From positions 28,446 through 92,445 of the forward strand of contig CAMKEI010000004.1 of assembly GCA_946411525.1 (NCBI GenBank): a DNA stretch of 64,000 nt, read 5' to 3'. Under the pieces are notes generated by a model. That model did no database searches. It worked only from the letters and a program-made list of their open reading frames with translations, and was not told the origin of the DNA. Origin of the DNA: an uncultured Clostridia bacterium (lineage in GTDB: Bacteria > Bacillota > Clostridia > Christensenellales > Aristaeellaceae). Below, one piece after another: positions 38,807 through 47,738 of the stretch. The position numbers and the translations under genes are program-made. How positions within the stretch are numbered: the first letter of the stretch is position 1; each line of letters opens with the position of its first letter.

Positions 38807-38992
38807 ATGGCTAATGCCAAGGTAAAAGGAAGGCAGATCGGAAGAAAGCCTGTCACCAAAGCAGATCTGCCCGCAGCCTTTCTGAAACATTATCCTTCAT
38901 ATATGAACGAAACTATAAACATAACGGAGCTGGCGCGAATCTGTGAGCTGTCACGTCCTACGATTTACAAATATCTGGAAATGGTGAAATGA
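38807..38992 (+). pseudogene. Residual C-terminal HTH of a serine recombinase/resolvase
   Basis: GRKPVTKADLPAAFLKHYPSY...INITELARICELSRPTIYKYLEMVK resembles resolvase C-terminal HTH; catalytic domain missing. Confidence 0.65.
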
Positions 38993-39042
38993 GGAATTCC
39001 CTGCTGATTTACTTGTCAGCAGGGAATATGTTTTGCTTTATG

Positions 39043-39489
39043 TCAATGACCTTCCCAGTCGATAACAAGATTCTCATTGCAGCCTTCAAAAGCGCTTGCG
39101 GGATAACTCGTAACGCTTGCGGGAATCTTGACATAAAGCAGATTGGAACATTCAGCAAATGCACGTTCACCGATTGTGGTACAACCTTCTGGAATAATGA
39201 TTGCTTGACATTTAACATTTGCAAAAGCTTCTTCAGAGATCTCTTTCAGTGAAGAAGGTAAATACATGACAGTTAGTTTATCAAGATCTGGTTGTGATGA
39301 TTCCTGATTATATTCATAATGCCATGTTGCTCCAAGAAAACTGTAGTTTTCATACATACCAATTTCGACTTTTTCAAAATCCTCTTCAGTACCAGCATAA
39401 TAAACATCCTGTATGTTTTCACAATTGATGAACGCTTCAGAATCAATTTGTTTTAGACTTTTGGGAAGGTATATACTGGTCAGCTTATT
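39043..39489 (-). pseudogene. 5'-truncated BspA-like leucine-rich repeat (LRR_5) protein
   Basis: Frame reads KLTSIYLPKSLKQIDSEAFINCENIQDVYYAGTEEDFEKVEIG...SLKEISEEAFANVK...IPEGCTTIGERAFAECSNLLYVKIPASV; in-frame TAG at 39490-39492 and no N-terminus. Confidence 0.7.
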
Positions 39490-39674
39490 CTACAACAAAA
39501 ACATATACAGAAAAGAAGGAAGAGCGACCAAGCGATAATGAACTGATGAAGTTTAGGACAATTCACTGCCTGTCGACGATCCGGAGATCAAAAACGCTGT
39601 CTGCTTTCTCCGGCCGAACCGGCGCTCTTGCCCAAATTCCGTAACAGTTGATTCAGACGGGCTTTCTGTAACAA

Positions 39675-39704
39675 TTGACAATATCTATTGAAATGAACTA
39701 TTAT
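39675..39704 (+). promoter_or_regulatory. Candidate promoter TTGACA-N18-TATTAT for the beta-helix/CotH cassette
   Basis: Hexamers upstream of the 39754 ATG. Confidence 0.55.
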
Positions 39705-39753
39705 TTCTATGTTTGTTTTATTCAGTAATTGACAGGCAACGGAGGTTTCCGTA

Positions 39754-40512
39754 ATGAAAAAATGGTGGGTTATCCTGTTGATCGTATTTCTTCTGACAGC
39801 CATATCTGCTTTTGCAGATGACGGTTTGAAGGTTGTGCACTTTTCTGACGCCGGACTTGAAAAGGACATCGAGGGTGTTTCTTTCGCAAATGGTGTCATT
39901 ACAATCAGCGCCCCAGGAGAATACATGCTGTCCGGTGAATTGTCCAACGGTCAGCTAGTGGTCGACTGTACGGAAGAAGGAAAAATCACACTGTACCTGA
40001 ACGGCTTGAATATTCATACTGACGGTGTTGCCGCTATCATGATAGGCGAATGCAAACCGAAGGTTGTTCTTTCGCTGGTGGATCAGACGGAAAACATTGT
40101 TTCCAACGGTGATCTGGCCGATCCGAAAGAAGACGAGGAACCTGACAGCGTCATCTTTTCCCGCAGTGACTTGGTTATTGATGGCAGCGGCAGCCTGACA
40201 ATTACCGCTACCTGCGGCAACGGTATCGTCTCCAAAGACGAACTGGAAATCCGCGGCGGGAAGATTACGATCAAGGCAAAGCGTCACGGAATCAAAGGAA
40301 AGGACTCTGTCGAGATCTACGACGGGGAGATCAGTATTACAGCAGGCCGAGACGGAATCAAGAGTACAAATAAAAAAGATCCTGATCGGGGCTATATTGC
40401 CATCCGTGGCGGCACCGTTAACATTTGCTGCGGAGACGAACCTGTCCAATTCATAACGGACTGCACCATCGAAAACGCGAAGATCAGTTTCGCAATGAAC
40501 AAGGAAGAGTGA
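39754..40512 (+). CDS. Secreted carbohydrate-binding beta-helix-like protein (DUF4353/Cthe_2159-like)
   Basis: Signal peptide; VITISAPGEYMLSGELSNGQLVVD, DLVIDGSGSLTITATCGNGIVSKDELEIRGGKITIKAKRHGIKGKDSVEIYDGEISITAGRDGIKSTN. Confidence 0.8.
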   Translation: MKKWWVILLIVFLLTAISAFADDGLKVVHFSDAGLEKDIEGVSFANGVITISAPGEYMLSGELSNGQLVVDCTEEGKITLYLNGLNIHTDGVAAIMIGECKPKVVLSLVDQTENIVSNGDLADPKEDEEPDSVIFSRSDLVIDGSGSLTITATCGNGIVSKDELEIRGGKITIKAKRHGIKGKDSVEIYDGEISITAGRDGIKSTNKKDPDRGYIAIRGGTVNICCGDEPVQFITDCTIENAKISFAMNKEE

Positions 40513-41747
40513 ACGCTTTGAAACTGTGGTTGACCCGGACTCTGGCCGTCGTTTTATTGCTTACTCTTATTCCGATTTGCTGTCAGGGAGAAGGCGCATA
40601 TCGGGAACTGAAGAAGGGTGACCGGGGCGAGGATGTACTGGCTCTTAAGGACAGACTGTATGAACTTGGCTATATTACTTCAAAGAATTACGGAGATGAC
40701 TACAATAAAAACACCGTTTCCAAAATCAAGGAACTACAGAAAAAGAACGGCCTCAAGGCTACCGGCATCGCCACACCTGAGCTGCAGGAGCTGATTTTTT
40801 CTGATCGGTGCATAGGCAAAAACGGTCAGACAGCCGCTTCGGGGACTTCGGAAAGCCCGGCTGTTTTTAATATGCCTTCACCGGCAGGAAAAAGCGCTCC
40901 GGAACTTGATGCGGATGGTTATTATGATGCGGATGAGCCCTATGTCTACGCCGACCGGAAAGCCGGTGAATGGACCTATATAAGTCGGGACATCCACATT
41001 GAAATCCGTCAGCGGGTGGATAAATCTGTCCCCCATAAATGGCTTGAAGCAGCAATCCGTTTCCGGGAGCCGGCCCGGTTTGGCTCCATGCTCAGTGAAT
41101 CTTCCCCGGAAAAGCCTACCAAATCCGGCCTTCAGCCAGCGAAACCCATAACGATCGCGGAAAAGCATCAGGCTGTTTTTGCAATCAGTGATGATTTTTT
41201 TGGCTACCGTTTGTGGAACGATGAACGCCCCGGCATCATTATCCGCGACGGCAAAATCTGGTCTGAAAAGACCCGGGCCGGAGATGCCAAGGTTTGGCCG
41301 CCGCTTGACCTGATCGCGCTGTTTACGGACGGCAATATGAAAACCTTCGAGTCAGATGCCCATACAGCTCAGGAATATCTTGACATGGGCGTTGTCAGCA
41401 CCTGGGCTTTCGGTCCGATCCTGGTGGAAAACAGCCAGATCTGCGGAGACCTGAACCGGTGGCGTACCACTGATCGTGCCCCACGCATGGCTGTCGGTAT
41501 CGCTGCGGACGGAACCATTCTTGCCATTGACGCTCTTGGCCGCCGGAAAGACGCCGTGGGCGTTACAACGACATGGCTGGCAGAAAAAATGTTACAGCTT
41601 GGCGCCATCGAGGCGCTGAACCTGGACGGCGGAAACACAACCAGTATGATCTTTATGGGGGATATCATCAATCGCCCTGAGAACGTGAACAAAAAAGACG
41701 TGAGGACGGTCAGCGGTCTAATCGGTGTCAGGGAGGGAAATGACTGA
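40509..41747 (+). CDS. Phosphodiester glycosidase (NAGPA) family protein with N-terminal peptidoglycan-binding repeat
   Basis: LKKGDRGEDVLALKDRLYELGYI; APRMAVGIAADGTILAIDALGR and GAIEALNLDGGNTTSMIFMG; probable GTG start overlapping upstream stop. Confidence 0.82.
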   Translation: MNALKLWLTRTLAVVLLLTLIPICCQGEGAYRELKKGDRGEDVLALKDRLYELGYITSKNYGDDYNKNTVSKIKELQKKNGLKATGIATPELQELIFSDRCIGKNGQTAASGTSESPAVFNMPSPAGKSAPELDADGYYDADEPYVYADRKAGEWTYISRDIHIEIRQRVDKSVPHKWLEAAIRFREPARFGSMLSESSPEKPTKSGLQPAKPITIAEKHQAVFAISDDFFGYRLWNDERPGIIIRDGKIWSEKTRAGDAKVWPPLDLIALFTDGNMKTFESDAHTAQEYLDMGVVSTWAFGPILVENSQICGDLNRWRTTDRAPRMAVGIAADGTILAIDALGRRKDAVGVTTTWLAEKMLQLGAIEALNLDGGNTTSMIFMGDIINRPENVNKKDVRTVSGLIGVREGND

Positions 41748-43423
41748 TGAACAGAAACCTACGCGTTGCAATAATGCTGATTGGTATCTTGTTGTGCAGT
41801 CTGCTGGTTTTTCCAGCATGTGCAGCCGGCCCGGACGTCTGGATTTCGCCGGATGGGTCCCTGACCGCCGACGCAATCACATTCAATAAAAACGAAGGGA
41901 AAGGCTATACACTATATCTGCCCGGATACATCAAAACGGAAAACATGAAGTTTGGTGTGGCCGACGGTGTATCCTTTACCTATGGCTCCCGAAAGATCAA
42001 AACCGGTGACAGTGCAGAAATCATCAAACCCGGCTCGACTCAAATCAAAATCGGCAAACAAAAAGGGTCTTTGACGGTTATGCGCGGGTCAGCAGAACTG
42101 CCTGCTGTATTTGTGACGACAGAAAGCGGCAGCCTGAAAAGGATTGAATCCAACAAAGCCAACCGGGAGGCGGGCAGGCTCGTTCTGCGCGGACCGGACG
42201 GGGAAACGCAGTATGACGGGGCCCTGGAGCATATCAAGTGCCGCGGCAACTCGTCCATGACCTTTACGAAAAAGAATTATCAGATCAAGCTGGAAAATGC
42301 TGCTGATCTGTTGGGCATGGGGAAAGCAAAGAAGTGGATTCTGACCGGCAACTACCGCGATAAATCCTATCTCAGGAATCAGATCATGCTGGATCTGGCA
42401 TCTGCCATCGGCTTGAATTACACCCCTGAACATACACCGGCGGAACTGTATATCAATCATGAATACCGGGGACTGTATCTTTTTTCGGAAAAGGTGGAGA
42501 TCGACAAGGACCGGGTGGCCATTTCCAATCTGGAAAGCGCTACAAAAAAGCTGAACGACAAAGCCCTGGATCAGTATAAGATCGTGGGGAAGAAGAAATC
42601 CACAAAAGGTTCCTTTAAAGCGTATGAGATTCCTGTCGATCCGGAGGACATTACCGGCGGGTACCTGGTGGAGTACGAGAGTTATCCGGCACGCTACAAG
42701 CAGGAAGCCAGCGCCTATACGACAAAAAAGGGGAGCATTCTGGTGGTGAAATCTCCGGAATACGCTTCCGCAGCCCAGATGAGATACATTTCTTCCCTGT
42801 TCCAATCCTTTGAAAACGCAATCATGGCCGATAACGGGACGGATCCGGAAACAGGAAAACACTATTCCGAAATTGCGGACGTGGAATCAGTTGCACTGAA
42901 ATACATGATTGAGGAGATCAGCGAAAACTACGACGGAAACTCCTCGAGCCAGTATTTTTACAAGCCCGCGGACAGCGCCAGCGAAAAGCTTTACGCCGGG
43001 CCGGTCTGGGATTATGACAGCACCTTCGGATCCTATGCCGCCAAGCACAACGCAAAATACGTGCTGAATCCGGCACACCTCTGGATTGCCAAAGGCGACC
43101 GGATGGCATGGTATCCTGCACTGTACCGGCATCAGGACTTCCGGGATCTGGTGTCCAGGCTCTGGGAGGAGCGGGTGAAAGAAAAAGTGGAAATCCTGCT
43201 GGGAATTCGCGAAGCCGATTCGGACGACCTTCGGTCCATTGATCAGATGAAAAAGGCAATTCAGGATTCGGTGGCCATGGACAGAAAGCGCTGGCCCCGC
43301 CCCGAAACTTCCAGCACGGTTGCGCAGACCGGCGGTTCCTTCGAAGCCAATATCAGTTTCCTGAAGGATTTTCTGGGAAAACGATATGAGTTTTTGAATG
43401 CAACGTGGGTAAGTGGAAAATGA
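41747..43423 (+). CDS. CotH-family protein kinase, secreted
   Basis: IKCRGNSSMTFTKKNYQIKL, NYRDKSYLRNQIMLDLA, AELYINHEYRGLYLFSEKVE, AGPVWDYDSTFG. Confidence 0.9.
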   Translation: MNRNLRVAIMLIGILLCSLLVFPACAAGPDVWISPDGSLTADAITFNKNEGKGYTLYLPGYIKTENMKFGVADGVSFTYGSRKIKTGDSAEIIKPGSTQIKIGKQKGSLTVMRGSAELPAVFVTTESGSLKRIESNKANREAGRLVLRGPDGETQYDGALEHIKCRGNSSMTFTKKNYQIKLENAADLLGMGKAKKWILTGNYRDKSYLRNQIMLDLASAIGLNYTPEHTPAELYINHEYRGLYLFSEKVEIDKDRVAISNLESATKKLNDKALDQYKIVGKKKSTKGSFKAYEIPVDPEDITGGYLVEYESYPARYKQEASAYTTKKGSILVVKSPEYASAAQMRYISSLFQSFENAIMADNGTDPETGKHYSEIADVESVALKYMIEEISENYDGNSSSQYFYKPADSASEKLYAGPVWDYDSTFGSYAAKHNAKYVLNPAHLWIAKGDRMAWYPALYRHQDFRDLVSRLWEERVKEKVEILLGIREADSDDLRSIDQMKKAIQDSVAMDRKRWPRPETSSTVAQTGGSFEANISFLKDFLGKRYEFLNATWVSGK

Positions 43424-44619
43424 AAAAGATTCTGATTTTTCTGGTATTGATTCTCAGCCTGTCAATCATTGCGGCAGGCGCTGCCGCTGAAGCGCTGGCA
43501 GTCGAGGAGGAAGCGGAGGAGATCACCTCTCTGTGCGCCTTCAGTGCTGCCTCAGGCGAGAATAAAAACAATCCTTTTTCCCGGATGACAGACCGGGATG
43601 TCAGCACTTACTACGCGTTGAAAGAAAAAAAAGGATGGCTGACCGTGGAATCTTCAGAACCGGTCTGGGGCGTGTCTGTCATGCTTTACAACCGCTATGG
43701 CAAGGACTATTCATACGATTTGCAGACTGAGGGACCGGACGGCGAATGGACCACCGTCGCCCAGAGCAAGTATCTCAGCAACTGGCATCCGCTGGACACC
43801 CCGGTAACCAGGTTCAGGATTCTGGCGACCAGCGTGGAACGGCTGCGCATTGCGGAGATCCAGATTTTCAGTGAAGGGGAAAAGCCGGCCGAAGTGCAGG
43901 ACTGGCAGGATCTGGACAAGGCGGATATTATGCTTCTGGCCTGCCATCCGGATGATGAGGTGCTGTGGTTTGCCGGCTTAATGCCGGTCTATGCGGACCG
44001 GGGATATAAGGTCCAGCTGGCCATGATGACCCCTGCGAACGAAGAACGACAGCTGGAACTGCTCCAGAGCGCATGGCACTGCGGTATGCGCTATTACCCA
44101 TATTTCATCGGCCTGCATGACAAGAACGGTCACAAGAACCTGGCAAAACAGTATACGCTCTGGAAGGGAAAGACCCGGGTCCACCGCCTGGTTACGGAAT
44201 GCTTCAGAAAGTTTAAGCCCGAGGTGGTGGTGACCCACGGCGAAGAGGGAGAATATGGGCACAGCGCGCATAAGGCAACTGCCGACTCCGCCAAGATATG
44301 CCTGAAATATGCTGCCAACAAAAGCAAATATCCGGAATCTGCGAATAAATACGGAACCTGGCAGATCAAAAAACTCTACCTTCATGAATACAAAAAGAAC
44401 AAGGTAGTCATGGACTGGACCCAGCCGCTGGTGTCCTTCGGCGGAAAAACAGGCTTTGATATTGCCGGTGAGGCTTTCCTTTGCCATGTGTCTCAGGTAA
44501 AAATCGGACATTATGAGTTCAAACCTGTCGGCGACCATGATAACACTGCCTTTGGGCTCTATTACACCGCTGTCGGTCCAGATACCGGTAAGAACGATTT
44601 TATGGAGAACATCAACTGA
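43420..44619 (+). CDS. Secreted PIG-L family (LmbE-like) deacetylase with N-terminal discoidin-like region
   Basis: ADIMLLACHPDDEVLWFAGLM, VVVTHGEEGEYGHSAHKATAD; N-terminal signal peptide; ATGA overlap with CotH gene. Confidence 0.85.
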   Translation: MKKILIFLVLILSLSIIAAGAAAEALAVEEEAEEITSLCAFSAASGENKNNPFSRMTDRDVSTYYALKEKKGWLTVESSEPVWGVSVMLYNRYGKDYSYDLQTEGPDGEWTTVAQSKYLSNWHPLDTPVTRFRILATSVERLRIAEIQIFSEGEKPAEVQDWQDLDKADIMLLACHPDDEVLWFAGLMPVYADRGYKVQLAMMTPANEERQLELLQSAWHCGMRYYPYFIGLHDKNGHKNLAKQYTLWKGKTRVHRLVTECFRKFKPEVVVTHGEEGEYGHSAHKATADSAKICLKYAANKSKYPESANKYGTWQIKKLYLHEYKKNKVVMDWTQPLVSFGGKTGFDIAGEAFLCHVSQVKIGHYEFKPVGDHDNTAFGLYYTAVGPDTGKNDFMENIN

Positions 44620-44745
44620 TTCAAAGACGAATAAAACATTGGGTTTGCGGTCTGTGACATGCTTTCGAAAAACGCTGTCTCTTTTCATGCATATGGGGAA
44701 TTAAAAACAGAGGCGTTTTTTGCCGACAGATATAAACTGTTTTCC

Positions 44746-44816
44746 AGGTGCCGGAATGATCCGGCGCCTACATGTTTTTGGCATTACAAAAGGCCCGATG
44801 CTTTCATCGGGCCTTT
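44746..44816. terminator. Tandem hairpins downstream of the PIG-L gene
   Basis: AGGTGCCGGA-ATGA-TCCGGCGCCT (44746-44769, then CATGTTTTT) and perfect AAAGGCCCGATG-CTTT-CATCGGGCCTTT (44789-44816). Confidence 0.6.
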
Positions 44817-44932
44817 CAGGGAAGGAGAACTGGGCATGTAGGATGATATAGAAAAGGAAACATCCACGCTGTGCCGGAAGAGACGCTGAAAAAAACACCG
44901 GACACAAATGCCGATTCTGAATTCACTGAAAA

Positions 44933-45070
44933 ATGTTTGAAAACAAGAGGGAAATCCCGGAGACTGTACGAAAAGAATATGGTGATACATACACGGAAGC
45001 TTATGAAGATGGCCATTTGTTTTTATTTCAGAAAGAGCTCCGACGGTTTTTGAAACGCAACGGGAAGTAA
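44933..45070 (+). CDS. Possible 45-aa charged small protein or gene remnant
   Basis: MFENKREIPETVRKEYGDTYTEAYEDGHLFLFQKELRRFLKRNGK*; below ORF-track length; weak RBS. Confidence 0.3.
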   Translation: MFENKREIPETVRKEYGDTYTEAYEDGHLFLFQKELRRFLKRNGK

Positions 45071-45111
45071 ACTGCAGGCTTTTGAATTCTTTTTACAGGC
45101 GGAGAAAGGAC

Positions 45112-46293
45112 ATGGAGATCAGCGTGAAACAGGAAAAGCTCTGGCGGTTTTTATGCCGTTTGCTGTATCCGATCCTGAAACGAAGGATCGGTCTGGAAGC
45201 AGAGCGCCTTCCGGAAGTGCGGCCTGCAATCCTGATCTGCAATCATGTGACGGATCTGGACCCTGTCCTGCTGGCGATGGCTTCTCCTGATCATGCGCTG
45301 ACCTATGTAGCAAGCGAGCATATTCTCCGGGACAGGCCGTTTCTCCGGAAACTGCTCTACCGGTGCTTTTCACCGATTATCCGCCGTAAGGCCACAAGTG
45401 CGGTAGACACCTGCCGAAAAACGGTCAGGGCCGTCCGGGAGGGAAAAACTGTCTGCATTTTTGCGGAAGGGGAGACCACCTGGAACGGAAGAACAGCGCC
45501 TATTCAGCCCGGAACCGGTACGCTGGTCAAGGCTTCCGGCACACCCCTGGTGACATATCGCTTTCACGGCGGCTATTTTACGGCCCCCCGGTGGGGAAAA
45601 GGAATCCGGCGGGGAAAAATCACCGGGCAGGTAACCGGATACTGGCCGGCGGAACAGCTGAAATCAATGACCGCGGAAGAGATCAATAAACTGATTGAGG
45701 AAGGAATCAGGGAAGATGCTTTTGCGGCGCAAAGGCGGGAGAGAATCGAAAGCAAGGCTTCCGGGAAACGAATGCTGACGCAGATTGAAACACTGCTTTT
45801 TCTCTGCCCCAAATGCCTTACCATCGGAACGCTGCAAGGCCGGGGAGATCGTCTGACCTGCAACTGCGGTCTGGAGGTCCGGGTGGACAGGTGCATGCTG
45901 CCGGTCGGGGAGTCGCCTTTCCAGGACTTCTGCGCCTGGGACGACTGGCAGGCGGAGAAGCTTCGTGATATGGCACGGAAAGACCCGGCTTTCCGGCTGA
46001 GCGAAAACAGAAATAATCTGGTACTGACCGAAATTGATCCGGAGAATGTGCCTGGGAAAACGGACCGGGGGAATCTTTCCATGGACAGGGAGTTTCTCCG
46101 GGTCGGAAACACCGCTGTTCCGGTTGCATCAATCAGCGGTATGGCAACACTGCAGAACCGGAAACTGGCTATATCAGCAACAGAACACTACTATGAGCTG
46201 CAGGCACCGGAAGCACTGTGCCTGAGGAAATACCTGCTGTTCTGGCATGAGATCAGGGAAAGTGCAGAGAAGCAGGCAGAAAAGGAGCCATAA
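45112..46293 (+). CDS. 1-acyl-sn-glycerol-3-phosphate acyltransferase-like (PlsC) with C-terminal zinc-ribbon-like region
   Basis: PAILICNHVTDLDPVLL, FAEGETTWNG; C-terminal CPKCLTIGTLQGRGDRLTCNCG. Confidence 0.85.
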   Translation: MEISVKQEKLWRFLCRLLYPILKRRIGLEAERLPEVRPAILICNHVTDLDPVLLAMASPDHALTYVASEHILRDRPFLRKLLYRCFSPIIRRKATSAVDTCRKTVRAVREGKTVCIFAEGETTWNGRTAPIQPGTGTLVKASGTPLVTYRFHGGYFTAPRWGKGIRRGKITGQVTGYWPAEQLKSMTAEEINKLIEEGIREDAFAAQRRERIESKASGKRMLTQIETLLFLCPKCLTIGTLQGRGDRLTCNCGLEVRVDRCMLPVGESPFQDFCAWDDWQAEKLRDMARKDPAFRLSENRNNLVLTEIDPENVPGKTDRGNLSMDREFLRVGNTAVPVASISGMATLQNRKLAISATEHYYELQAPEALCLRKYLLFWHEIRESAEKQAEKEP

Positions 46294-46295
46294 TT

Positions 46296-47675
46296 ATGGA
46301 TTATTCAGCCGCAAACAACGGAGTGTGGGAATTCATTATTTTGCTGGGTATTCTGGCGCTGGCGCTGGGCATAGCCCTGATGCTGCGAAATCACTTCGCA
46401 TTTATCCGAAAAAGTATGATGCCTACAGCGGTTCTTGCGGGTTTTCTGCTGCTGATTGCGAGGGAAACGGGCCTGATTCAGCTGGATTCGAACATTCTGG
46501 AGACGCTGGTTTACCATTCCATCGCTTTGGGGTTTATTTCCATGTCCCTCCGGAAAGCGCTCCGACCGATCGGGAAGGATGGAAAAAGGGAAGGGCGCGT
46601 CACGGGATTCAAGTCCGGAGCGATCATTGTCGGCACTTACCTGATTCAGGCTTTTGCCGGGCTGGCCATTTCCATGATCCTGTCCATTTTTATGCCACAG
46701 CTTTTTCAGGCTTCAGGCCTTCTGCTGCCCATGGGCTTCGGCCAGGGCCCCGGTCAGGCAAACAATATCGGCGCCACATATGAGAGCATGGGTTTCGCCG
46801 GCGGGCGCAGCTACGGTATGGCGATTGCCGCGGCGGGCTATCTCTGTGCCTGCACGGTCGGCGTATGGATTCTGAAAAAATGGTCCGGCAAACCGGTACA
46901 GGGTTCCGGACGGCCGAACAAAAAAGGCGAAGACAAAAATGATATCAGTATGTTCCAGGCGCCGAACGAAATCCCGGTGTCTGATTCAATTGACCGCTTC
47001 TCAGTGCAGATCATTATGGCTCTCGGCACTTATCTGGCCACCTACCTGCTGATCCGGGGACTGACTTCCCTGGTGTCCGCAGTGTCCGAAAACCTTGGCA
47101 ATTCGGTCAACACCCTGCTGTGGGGATTCAATTTTATCGTAGGATCAGCAGTGGCAATGCTGGTCAGCAGGATGATGGATTTTTTCCAGAGAAAGAACGC
47201 GATGGTGCGTGAATACCGGAATAATTATCTGCTGAGCCGGCTTTCCGGCCTGTTTTTTGACCTGATGATTACAGCGGGTATCGCCTCAATCAAAATTGAG
47301 GATATCTCCGGTCTCTGGGTTCCTTTTATTCTGACTGTATCTGCCGGGGCTGTTGTAACATGGTTCTTCCTGAAATGGGCTGCCGGCCATGCGTATCCGG
47401 CATATCGGCGTGAAGGACTGATTTCGATGTACGGGATGCTGACCGGAACCATCGGATCGGGAATCCTTCTTCTGAAAGAGATTGATCCTGACCTGGAAAC
47501 GCCTGCGGCCAATAATCTGGTGATTGGTTCCTCCTATGGCATCGCGCTGGGCGCGCCACTGCTGATCTTTATTTCCCTGGCGGCCGGTTCGACAATCATG
47601 TGCCTTGTCACGCTCGCACTGATTGTAATTTACTGGGCTGTGCTGTCATTGATTATCCGGAAACAGCAAACATGA
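46296..47675 (+). CDS. Sodium/glutamate symporter-like membrane protein (GltS-like)
   Basis: Polytopic 459 aa; LLPMGFGQGPGQANNIGATYE and GMLTGTIGSGILLLKEIDP typical of the family. Confidence 0.75.
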   Translation: MDYSAANNGVWEFIILLGILALALGIALMLRNHFAFIRKSMMPTAVLAGFLLLIARETGLIQLDSNILETLVYHSIALGFISMSLRKALRPIGKDGKREGRVTGFKSGAIIVGTYLIQAFAGLAISMILSIFMPQLFQASGLLLPMGFGQGPGQANNIGATYESMGFAGGRSYGMAIAAAGYLCACTVGVWILKKWSGKPVQGSGRPNKKGEDKNDISMFQAPNEIPVSDSIDRFSVQIIMALGTYLATYLLIRGLTSLVSAVSENLGNSVNTLLWGFNFIVGSAVAMLVSRMMDFFQRKNAMVREYRNNYLLSRLSGLFFDLMITAGIASIKIEDISGLWVPFILTVSAGAVVTWFFLKWAAGHAYPAYRREGLISMYGMLTGTIGSGILLLKEIDPDLETPAANNLVIGSSYGIALGAPLLIFISLAAGSTIMCLVTLALIVIYWAVLSLIIRKQQT

Positions 47676-47738
47676 CTGTCAGTCAAGTTCCCTTTGAAGC
47701 TCAACCGGTTCCGGCAGTTCAGAGATAAGAATCAGGGT

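Noticed and set aside
26362-39489. attL/attR direct repeat of the tRNA-Val 3' end
   Set aside because: Searched by eye around 26.4-27.3 and 38.5-39.5 kb and found no convincing copy; needs a computed search
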